NCBI RefSeq assembly: GCF_900115095.1
Contig: NZ_FOVH01000006.1
Coordinates: forward strand, 372,001-436,000
Source: Actinomadura madurae
Lineage (GTDB): Bacteria > Actinomycetota > Actinomycetes > Streptosporangiales > Streptosporangiaceae
DNA length: 64,000 bases
Reading direction: 5' to 3'
This document shows positions 15,829 to 24,691 of this stretch, piece after piece. The notes under the pieces are model-generated. The model was not told the DNA's origin, ran no database searches, and saw only the letters and a list, made by a program, of their open reading frames with translations. The first letter of the stretch is position 1. Each line of letters opens with the position of its first letter. The position numbers and the translations under genes were made by a program.

Positions 15829-17262
15829 TCACGGCAGCAGCACCCCCCAGTGCAGGCCCCACGGGACGAGCACCGCGCCTGCGGCGATCAGGAGGCCGAG
15901 CCGGACCCGCTCGCCCGGCGGGACCGCCGCCGCCCGCCGCCACGCCACCGCGCTGCCGGCCGCCGCCACGACCGCGGCCACGGCGAGCGCCTGCAGGATC
16001 AGCCACGGCAGGGGCCGGCCGCCGAGGACGGGCCCCGGATCGGGCGCGGAGCCGGCCACCAGGTAGAACAGGTAGACGACCGGGCCGAACGCGGCGGCGA
16101 GACCGGCGGCGGCCAGCACGCGCGGCCAGCGGCTCACCGGCCGCACCCTCCGCCCGCGCACCCTCCGCACCAGCGCCACCAGCGGGTACGCGGTGAACGC
16201 CACGAGGAACAGCACCGCCGCGGCGAGCTGCGCCCACCGCGACTCCCACCACCTCAGCGGCGGCAGATCGACGCTCGCGTGCTCCTGCCGGGGCGGCGTG
16301 GCCGCGTCGGCCTCCGGCGCCTTCCCGCCGGTCACGTCCCGCACCCAGGTCGCGACGAGGTCGGCGTAGCCGGGGGCCAGTTCGGCGCCGCGGGTGATCC
16401 CGCGGTCCGGCGTCCTGTGCGCGCCGTGGTCGGCGTCGGGGAAGAACCGGAACGTGTAGCGGGTGTTCCCGCCCTGCCGCAGCGCCCGCGCGAACAGCGG
16501 CGGGTTCTCCTCGGGCGGGGTCTGCAGGTCGTACTCGCCCCAGATGCCGAGCAGCGGCTGCCGCACGCGCCGCAGGACGCCCTCGGCGTCGAAGTGGGCC
16601 TCGGCGAACAGGCCGACGTCGCCGGCGAGGCGCGCGAGGGCGGGCTTGCCGCGGTCCGTCAGCGAGCCGGAGACGCCTTCCCGGCGCAGCGCGGAGGTCT
16701 CGTTCCAGTTCTGCTGGCGGATCGGCGTCATGGCGTTGCCGCCCACCACGATCACGAAGGCCGCCTCGGCCGAGCGGGACGCGGCCAGCGGCGCGACCCA
16801 GCCGCCCTCGCTGAGCCCCCACAGGCCCACCTTCGCGGGGTCGACGCCGGGCTGCGCGCGCAGCGCCCGCAGCCCTCCGAGCGCGTCGCCGGCGAGCTCG
16901 GAGTAGTCGCGGCGGAGCTTGGTGTACCCCTCCGACCTCTTGTCGTAGATCAGCACGGCGAGTCCCCGCCGCGCGAACTCGACGGCCTCGGTGCGCAGGT
17001 GCTCGCGCGGCACGCCGGCGCCGGACCCGGTGACGAGGACGACGCCGGGCAGGGGCGGGCCCTTCGCGGCCGGTGCCAGGACCGAGCCGTGCAGGGTCAG
17101 CCCGCCGGACCCGGTGAAGCTCACCTCGGTCGAGGTCAGGCCGGGCGGTGCCGGGACAGGGCCGGCCCCCGGCGGCCCGGCCTCCGGCGGCGCGGCCCCG
17201 GCGGGCGCCGCGCTCAGGGCGCCGAGCAGGAGTGCCACGAGGAGGGTCATCGCTGTCTTCAT
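15829..17262 (-). CDS. Exported alpha/beta hydrolase with C-terminal membrane segments
   Basis: The 477-residue protein has a signal-like N-terminal helix (MKTAMTLLVALLLGALSA), an alpha/beta-hydrolase domain and three to four C-terminal membrane helices (about 340-470). The nucleophile elbow is GLWGLSEGGWVAP near residues 180-192. An Asp in WGEYDLQTP and a His in DADHGAHRTP complete the likely triad. The enzyme domain therefore probably sits outside the membrane as an esterase or peptidase. The ATG at 17262 is chosen; an ATG at 17250 is possible. It is divergent from an ArsR-like regulator with an operator-like repeat between them. Confidence 0.85.
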   Translation of the reverse strand: MKTAMTLLVALLLGALSAAPAGAAPPEAGPPGAGPVPAPPGLTSTEVSFTGSGGLTLHGSVLAPAAKGPPLPGVVLVTGSGAGVPREHLRTEAVEFARRGLAVLIYDKRSEGYTKLRRDYSELAGDALGGLRALRAQPGVDPAKVGLWGLSEGGWVAPLAASRSAEAAFVIVVGGNAMTPIRQQNWNETSALRREGVSGSLTDRGKPALARLAGDVGLFAEAHFDAEGVLRRVRQPLLGIWGEYDLQTPPEENPPLFARALRQGGNTRYTFRFFPDADHGAHRTPDRGITRGAELAPGYADLVATWVRDVTGGKAPEADAATPPRQEHASVDLPPLRWWESRWAQLAAAVLFLVAFTAYPLVALVRRVRGRRVRPVSRWPRVLAAAGLAAAFGPVVYLFYLVAGSAPDPGPVLGGRPLPWLILQALAVAAVVAAAGSAVAWRRAAAVPPGERVRLGLLIAAGAVLVPWGLHWGVLLP

Positions 17263-17280
17263 GCCGGTGACCCTAGAACT

Positions 17281-17314
17281 ACAGAGAAAACTCTGCAAAG
17301 AGTTCTCTGCAAAT
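17281..17314. promoter_or_regulatory. AT-rich repeat cluster in the hydrolase/ArsR divergent promoter
   Basis: The segment holds two direct copies of CTCTGCAAA (17291-17299 and 17305-17313, 14 bp apart). It also holds an imperfect inverted repeat between CAGAGAA (17282-17288) and TTCTCTG (17303-17309). It lies 19-61 bp from the two divergent starts, so the ArsR-like protein most likely binds here. Confidence 0.6.
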
Positions 17315-17342
17315 ATCCGTCTGCGGTACTAGGCTTCTCCCC

Positions 17343-17909
17343 ATGAAGGACGACGAGGAGCCCGTCATCCTGGACGACCCGGGGCGGATGAAGGCGCTGA
17401 GCCATCCGCTGCGGCGCCGGATCCTGCACCGGCTGCGGGTCCACGGCCCCGCGACGTCCACGACGATCGGCGAGGCGCTGGGCGCCAACACCGGCACGAC
17501 CAGCTACCACCTGCGGCAGCTGGAGAAGCACGGGTTCATCGAGGAGATCCCGGAGCGGTCCGCCGGCCGGGAGCGCTGGTGGCGCCGGGCCGAGGGCCCG
17601 CGGGACGTCCGGATGCCCGACCCCGCCTCGCTGCCGCCCGAGGACCGCCCCGTCCTGGACGAGCTGCTCAGGGCCGGCCACGCCGAGGACATGGAGATGC
17701 TGCGCGGGCTGCCCGGCGCCTACGAGCGGGAACGCTCCTGGGCGCTGCTGTCGCGCGGCTTCGCCCACATGACGGAGGAGGGGCTGGCGGAGTTCTTCGA
17801 GGCCTACGTGCGGCTGCTGCACGAGCACGCCCACGGCCGCGAGGACGCCCCGCCGGGGGCCCGCCCCGTCCACATCCGCCTGTTCACCCTGCCCGCCGAC
17901 GGCGGCTGA
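17343..17909 (+). CDS. ArsR-like winged-helix transcriptional regulator
   Basis: The 188-residue protein has an N-terminal winged helix: MKALSHPLRRRILHRL near residues 16-31, the recognition region TIGEALGANTGTTSYHLRQLEKHG near 41-64, and a wing ending ERWWRRA. The helical C-terminus resembles that of DUF2087/HTH_20-type regulators. No metal-binding cysteines are seen, so it is probably not a metal sensor. It is divergent from the exported hydrolase, its likely target, and 34 bp upstream of the phosphoesterase gene on the same strand. Confidence 0.88.
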   Translation: MKDDEEPVILDDPGRMKALSHPLRRRILHRLRVHGPATSTTIGEALGANTGTTSYHLRQLEKHGFIEEIPERSAGRERWWRRAEGPRDVRMPDPASLPPEDRPVLDELLRAGHAEDMEMLRGLPGAYERERSWALLSRGFAHMTEEGLAEFFEAYVRLLHEHAHGREDAPPGARPVHIRLFTLPADGG

Positions 17910-17943
17910 ACGGCGGGAAGGGCGCGGGGAATACGATCTCTGG

Positions 17944-18807
17944 ATGGGCGGCGTCTATGCGATCAGCGATCTGCACGTCGGATTCTCCGAGAACCGCGCG
18001 TTCGTCGAGGAGATGCGGCCCGGGTCCGAGGACGACTGGCTGATCGTGGCCGGCGACGTCGCCGAGCGCTTCGCCGAGATCGAGTGGGCGCTCCGCGCGC
18101 TCCGCGACCGCTACGCGACGGTGCTGTGGGCGCCCGGCAACCACGAGCTGTGGACCATCAAGGACGACCCGGTCCAGCTGCGCGGCGAGGCCCGCTACCG
18201 CGGGCTCGTCGACCTGTGCCGCGACCTCGGGGTGCTGACCCCCGAGGACCCGTACCCCGTCTGGGACGGCGAGGGCGGCCCGGTGACGATCGCGCCGCTG
18301 TTCGTCCTCTACGACTACACCTTCCGGCCGGAGGGGACGTCCACCAAGGAAGAGGCGCTCAAGGTCGCCCACGAGTCGGGGGTCGTGTGCACCGACGAGG
18401 TCTACCTGCACCCCGATCCGCACCCCACGCGGGACGCCTGGTGCGACGCCCGGATCGCCTACACCGAGCGGCGCCTGGCCGAACTGGAGCCGGGGACGCG
18501 GACCGTGCTCGTCAACCACTGGCCGCTCGTCCGCGAGCCCACCCGCGTCCTGTGGTACCCCGAGTTCGCCCAGTGGTGCGGCACCGAGCGCACCGCGGAC
18601 TGGCACGCGAGGTTCGGCGCGGTGTCCGTCGTGTACGGGCACCTGCACATCCCGCGGACGATCTGGACCGGAGCCGTCCCGCACATCGAGGTATCGGTCG
18701 GCTACCCGCGCGAATGGCGCCAATGGGCCGAGGCGCCCCGCGGCCCGCGGCGCATCCTGCCCGACCCGGAGACCGGCCGCCCGTACCCGGACTTCCCGAG
18801 CCTCTAG
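17944..18807 (+). CDS. Metallophosphoesterase
   Basis: The 287-residue calcineurin-like phosphoesterase has every metal-binding block: YAISDLHVGFS near residue 5, VAGDVAERF near 38, WAPGNHELW near 63, VNHWPLV near 190 and VYGHLHIPRT near 230. It should bind two metals and hydrolyse phosphate esters. The substrate is unknown. In many streptomycetes a similar gene is paired with a phosphopantetheinyl transferase; no such partner is present here. Its stop overlaps the stop of the converging TetR gene by 4 bp. Confidence 0.9.
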   Translation: MGGVYAISDLHVGFSENRAFVEEMRPGSEDDWLIVAGDVAERFAEIEWALRALRDRYATVLWAPGNHELWTIKDDPVQLRGEARYRGLVDLCRDLGVLTPEDPYPVWDGEGGPVTIAPLFVLYDYTFRPEGTSTKEEALKVAHESGVVCTDEVYLHPDPHPTRDAWCDARIAYTERRLAELEPGTRTVLVNHWPLVREPTRVLWYPEFAQWCGTERTADWHARFGAVSVVYGHLHIPRTIWTGAVPHIEVSVGYPREWRQWAEAPRGPRRILPDPETGRPYPDFPSL

Positions 18808-19391
18808 CGCCCCTTGCCCGGCGCCACCCCCGTGGCCGCCAGCGACAGCAGCCGCCCGGCGGCCTCCGGCTCGCGCTCGGTGACCGCCGCGATCGCGCCC
18901 GCGAGCCTCAGCACGTCGGTGAAGGGGACGCCGGCGGGCGCGTCGCCGGCCCGCTGCGCGCGGGCGAACAGCGCCCCGCCCGCCTCGTGCATCGCCCGGC
19001 GGGACGGCGACGGCTCCGGGCCCTCGCCGCGCAGCGCCACCATCGCCGACGCCGCCATCCCCGGGAACGCGGTGACCTCCGCGATGAACGTCCGCAGCCA
19101 GGTCATCAGCGCCTCGCCGGGCGCGGGAGAGGCCATGAGGCCGCGCGCCTCCGCGGCGAGCCGGTCGTAGACGTCGGCGAGCACCGCCTCCAGCAGGTCC
19201 TGCCGGGTCGGGAAGTGCCGGTAGAGCGTGCCGATGCCGACGCCGGCGAGCCGGGCGACGCCCTCCAGGGACGCGCCGGCCCCGTCGCGCTGGAACGCCT
19301 CGCGCGCCGCGGCGAGTAGCCGGGCGCGGTTGCGGCGCACGTCCGCCCGTACCGGCCGGGCGCGGGCCTTCGGCGTGTCGTCGCTGGTCAC
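18804..19391 (-). CDS. TetR family transcriptional regulator
   Basis: The 195-residue protein has a TetR helix-turn-helix (RLLAAAREAFQRDGAGASLEGVARLAGVGIGTLYRHFPTRQDLLEAV is the region near residues 24-69) and a helical ligand domain with the usual SBP/TetR_C_33 features. It starts at GTG. It converges on the phosphoesterase and has no divergent partner in front of it, so its target cannot be named. Confidence 0.88.
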   Translation of the reverse strand: MTSDDTPKARARPVRADVRRNRARLLAAAREAFQRDGAGASLEGVARLAGVGIGTLYRHFPTRQDLLEAVLADVYDRLAAEARGLMASPAPGEALMTWLRTFIAEVTAFPGMAASAMVALRGEGPEPSPSRRAMHEAGGALFARAQRAGDAPAGVPFTDVLRLAGAIAAVTEREPEAAGRLLSLAATGVAPGKGR

Positions 19392-19521
19392 CTGGGTCGT
19401 CGGTCCTTCCCGGCGGGTAGGGCGGGCCTGCGGCGAGTCGAGGGGATCCGCGGCTTTGGAACGGTCCCTCGATCCTAGCCGCGGCCGTCCCGCGACCTCC
19501 CGCCGGGGAGGTGCCGGGGCG

Positions 19522-19558
19522 CGCGGGGGCCGCGGCGCGCGGCGCCGCGGCCCCCGCG
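19522..19558 (-). terminator. Terminator of thiC
   Basis: A perfect 17-bp GC stem with a 3-nt loop starts 9 bases after the thiC stop codon on the minus strand. It is the strongest hairpin in the window. Confidence 0.8.
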
Positions 19559-19566
19559 GCGGACGG

Positions 19567-21392
<1,826 letters not shown>

Positions 21393-21482
21393 TCTGTCGT
21401 CCACGACGCTAACCCGACGGCCCCCGCTTGCCGCAACCACCGTCCGTGAGGTAGGGGGCCGCGGTCGGGGGGCCGCCGCGGG

Positions 21483-22571
21483 TCAGAGCTGGCGGGCCAT
21501 CCGCACCATCATGGGGAGCGCCAGCACGAGGGTCCGGAGCGGGTCCGGGGCGGACGGCGAGCGCTCGAGGTACATGCGGCTGTCGTCGGCGGTGGATCTG
21601 GTCCGCAGCGTGGCCGACCTGCGCCCGTCGACGCCGGTCACGGCGTAGCCGTCGCCGGACGGCCGGGTGCTGCCGAGGAGCATGCCGTCGGTGGTGTGGA
21701 AGGACGGCTCCTGCCCGCCGCGCAGGATCCCGAGGAGGCGGCCGTCCGCGTCGAGGACGCGCATGGCGCCGCGGCCCAGCAGCCGGGACCGCCGCCTGAA
21801 CACGAGGAGCGTGCGGGCGTGGGGGTCGCGCAGCACGATCGTCCGGCGCCCTGCGGCGGGGTTCATCGGGAACATGCCCGACCTTCCCCCCGGCCGCTTG
21901 GCGAGCCTCCCGCAGGCGACGGCGAGGAGGGCCCCGCCGCGCTCGTCGCGGTACCGCCCCCTGCCGTCCACCAGGACGCGGCGGGCCGAGGACAGCGCGT
22001 CCGCGCCTGGCGCCGGCACCTCCTCGCCCTCGTCGTCGACGACGCGCCAGGCGACGCCGAGGGTGCCGGTGGTCGCCTCCCGCACGGCCTCCAGCCATCC
22101 GGAAGGGAGCGACCCGTTCCGCAGCAGCGTGACCGTGCGGCCGTCGGTCCCGGCGACGGCCGCCACGTCGGGGGCCGCCTCGGACTCCAGCCAGAGCGTC
22201 CAGACCGGGTCGGTGACCGGCCACGTGATCCCGACCGCTCGCAGGGCGCTCACGGGCACGGCGGCCTCCCGTCGCCCGCGGCGGAGGGTCACGCCCTTCT
22301 CGCCGATGGTCACGATGAGGCGGGTGCGATGGATCCGGACGGCCCAGAGCACGGCGGCGAGGGCGACGAGCGCGGCGCCGCCGCCGTAGGCGGTGATGAC
22401 CTGGCGGGCCTTCTCCGGGTCCCAGGCCTCGGCGTTGGAGCGGGTGGACAGCGAGACGGCGAGCCCGGCCGCGAGCGCGGCCAGGAAGATCCGGAACGGC
22501 CATCGGTACGCTCGGCGGCCGAGCGTCATGCGGAGGTCGGGCGGGGGGACGGCGGGCGGGGGGACGGACAA
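21483..22571 (-). CDS. Hypothetical membrane-anchored protein
   Basis: The 362-residue protein has a proline-rich N-terminus, two membrane helices (about residues 27-46 and 66-84), then a PH-like strand region (RLIVTIGEKGVTLRRG). The soluble C-terminal half has repeated beta strands such as MRVLDADGRLLGILRGGQEPSF, which resembles tubby/LURP-type folds. I cannot assign a function. The start used is a TTG with AAGGG upstream; an internal ATG at 22529 is possible. A TATAGT -10 candidate lies at 22603-22608 on the minus strand. Confidence 0.65.
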   Translation of the reverse strand: MSVPPPAVPPPDLRMTLGRRAYRWPFRIFLAALAAGLAVSLSTRSNAEAWDPEKARQVITAYGGGAALVALAAVLWAVRIHRTRLIVTIGEKGVTLRRGRREAAVPVSALRAVGITWPVTDPVWTLWLESEAAPDVAAVAGTDGRTVTLLRNGSLPSGWLEAVREATTGTLGVAWRVVDDEGEEVPAPGADALSSARRVLVDGRGRYRDERGGALLAVACGRLAKRPGGRSGMFPMNPAAGRRTIVLRDPHARTLLVFRRRSRLLGRGAMRVLDADGRLLGILRGGQEPSFHTTDGMLLGSTRPSGDGYAVTGVDGRRSATLRTRSTADDSRMYLERSPSAPDPLRTLVLALPMMVRMARQL

Positions 22572-22712
22572 CTGTCAGCCCTTCGTGACGGGGTGTTGCA
22601 GAACTATAGGGCGGGGTGGCGGAACGGGGCGGAGCGCACGAAGAGAGAGATCATTTCCTCCAGGAGCACAGGGTGATGCACGGGGGGCCGGGGGCTCCTG
22701 GAGAATGGGCGC

Positions 22713-23873
22713 GTGGTGACGGTGCCCCGGTCCGGTGTGACGGCGAAGGACGCTCTGCTCGCGACGCTCCTGGCGGGGGTCGCGGCCGCGGTCGCGGTGC
22801 TGTGGCCGGGCGTCCGAGGCCTCGACGCGCCCGGGGCGCTGCTGCTGGCCGCGGCGCACCTCCCGCTCGCGGTGATCAGGCGGTGGCCGGCGCCCGGCCT
22901 GGTCGCGCTCGTGGCCCTGGCGCTGCCGTACCACCTCGCGCAGTACCAGCACCACGCGCTGGTCCCCGCCGAGGTGATCGCGCTGTTCGCCTACGCCGTG
23001 CTCGGGCGCCGGGTGCGGGTCGTCCTCAGCGTCGCCGCGGTCCTGCTCGCGGTGTGCGTGGCCGCCATGGCGATGCGGGCGGGCGGCGGCTCGCTGCACG
23101 AGCAGATCGCCGTCATCGAGGCCGTGGTGTCCGTCGTGATCGCCGTCCAGGTGTGGCGGGTGCACCGGGCGCGGCTCGCGACCATCACCGAGCGGGCCGA
23201 GCGCGCGGAGCGGACGCGCGAGGAGGAGGCGCGGCGCCGGGTCGCCGAGGAGCGGCTGCGGATCGCCCGCGACCTGCACGACCTCCTGGCGCACAGCATC
23301 ACCCTGATCGGCGTCCGGGCCGGTGCCGCGGCCCATCTGGTGCGCGCGGACCGGCCGCTCGACCGGCAGGAGCTGGCCGACGCGCTCGCCTCGATCGCCG
23401 ACACCTGCCGGGACGCCCGGACGGAGCTGCGCGGCACCCTCCAGGTCCTGCGGGGCACCGACGTGCGGGCGCCGGGGACGCTGCCCGGAGCGGACGGCAT
23501 CGCCGGGCTGGCGCGGGACGCCCGCGCCGGCGGGCTCGAGGTCGACCTCCGGGAGGGGGACGTGGGGACGCTGCCGCCGGAGATCGGCGTCGCGGCGTAC
23601 CGGATCGTCCAGGAGGCCCTGACCAACGTTGTCAAGCACGCCGCCGCGACCCGCGTGGAGGTGAGCCTGGCCCGGGACGGCGGGGGCCTCGTCGTGCGGG
23701 TCGCCGACGACGGGAGGGGCCCGTCCGGCGACACGCCCGGGGGTTTCGGGATCCTCGGGATGATCGAGCGGGCGCGCAGCGTCGGGGGGACGCTGGACGC
23801 CGGTCCGGGCCCGGAGGGCGGATTCGCCGTCACCGCCGTGCTCCCGCTCGCCGGCGCCGCCGCGCCCCAGTGA
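22713..23873 (+). CDS. Sensor histidine kinase (NarL/DesK type, HisKA_3)
   Basis: The 386-residue kinase has four to five N-terminal membrane helices (residues 10-155), a short coiled linker, the dimerisation box with the phospho-accepting His189 in ARDLHDLLAHSI, and a HATPase domain (EALTNVVKHAAATR near 305, DDGRGPSG near 333, GFGILGMIERA near 343). Kinases of this type normally sit next to a LuxR-type response regulator, but none is encoded on either side. The start is a GTG with GGAG 9 bases upstream. Confidence 0.9.
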   Translation: MVTVPRSGVTAKDALLATLLAGVAAAVAVLWPGVRGLDAPGALLLAAAHLPLAVIRRWPAPGLVALVALALPYHLAQYQHHALVPAEVIALFAYAVLGRRVRVVLSVAAVLLAVCVAAMAMRAGGGSLHEQIAVIEAVVSVVIAVQVWRVHRARLATITERAERAERTREEEARRRVAEERLRIARDLHDLLAHSITLIGVRAGAAAHLVRADRPLDRQELADALASIADTCRDARTELRGTLQVLRGTDVRAPGTLPGADGIAGLARDARAGGLEVDLREGDVGTLPPEIGVAAYRIVQEALTNVVKHAAATRVEVSLARDGGGLVVRVADDGRGPSGDTPGGFGILGMIERARSVGGTLDAGPGPEGGFAVTAVLPLAGAAAPQ

Positions 23874-23977
23874 CGGGGCGGAGCCTCCGCCGGCGCCGCG
23901 AGCGGCCGCCCCGAGGGCTTTCCAACCCTTACCGGTAGGGTCAGGATCAAGGGGGACCAGGGGAGGCGAACGCGTCG

Positions 23978-24691
23978 GTGAGCACACTGCAGGAGGCCCC
24001 GCAGGACCGGATCTTCACGGTGCCCAACATCCTGAGCCTGGCCCGGCTCGTGGGCGTTCCGTTCTTCCTGTGGCTCGTCCTCGTGGAGGCGGACTGGTGG
24101 GCGCTCGGCCTGCTGGTGTTCGCGGGCCTGTCGGACTGGCTGGACGGGAAGCTGGCCCGCGCGCTCGACCAGACCAGCAGGCTCGGCACGGTGCTCGACC
24201 CGGCCGCCGACCGGCTCTACATCCTGGCGACGCTCGTCGGGCTCACCATCCGCGACATCATCCCGGTGTGGCTGGTGGCCGTGCTGGTCGCCCGCGAGGT
24301 GGCGATCCTGCCGATCGCGCCGATCGTGCGGCGGCTCGGGTACGGCGGCACGCTGCCCGTCCACTTCATCGGCAAGGCCGCGACGATGTGCCTGCTGTAC
24401 GCGTTCCCGCTGCTGCTGCTCGGCGACCACGACGGCGGCGCGGCGACCACGGCGAAGATCGTCGGATGGGCCTTCGCCATCTGGGGGACGGGGCTGTACT
24501 GGTGGGCGGCCGTCCTGTACTGGGCGCAGACGCGGCAACTGGTGCTGGCCGGCCGCGGCGCGCCGCCGGCCTCCGGGACGGACGCCGTTCACGGTTCCGG
24601 CGCCCGGCCCGGCCGGGGCGAGCCGGAGCCGCCCGATCCGGGCGCGGAACCGCCGGCCGGCGACCAGAAGGGAGCTGAGACCCCCCGATGA
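23978..24691 (+). CDS. CDP-alcohol phosphatidyltransferase (PgsA-like)
   Basis: The 237-residue membrane enzyme joins CDP-diacylglycerol to an alcohol such as glycerol phosphate or inositol phosphate. The signature D-G-x2-A-R-x8-G-x3-D-x3-D is complete in DWLDGKLARALDQTSRLG followed by TVLDPAADR, near residues 48-75. Six membrane segments are visible. The C-terminal 45 residues are a Pro/Gly/Glu-rich tail not typical of the family. It starts at GTG and overlaps the next gene by 4 bp (ATGA). The position matches pgsA2 upstream of the DUF881 genes in mycobacteria. Confidence 0.9.
   Translation: MSTLQEAPQDRIFTVPNILSLARLVGVPFFLWLVLVEADWWALGLLVFAGLSDWLDGKLARALDQTSRLGTVLDPAADRLYILATLVGLTIRDIIPVWLVAVLVAREVAILPIAPIVRRLGYGGTLPVHFIGKAATMCLLYAFPLLLLGDHDGGAATTAKIVGWAFAIWGTGLYWWAAVLYWAQTRQLVLAGRGAPPASGTDAVHGSGARPGRGEPEPPDPGAEPPAGDQKGAETPR

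Noticed and set aside
23929-23943. TACCGGTA palindrome before the phosphatidyltransferase gene
   Set aside because: An 8-base palindrome in GC-rich sequence is not rare; flanking pairing is imperfect and no regulator is adjacent.
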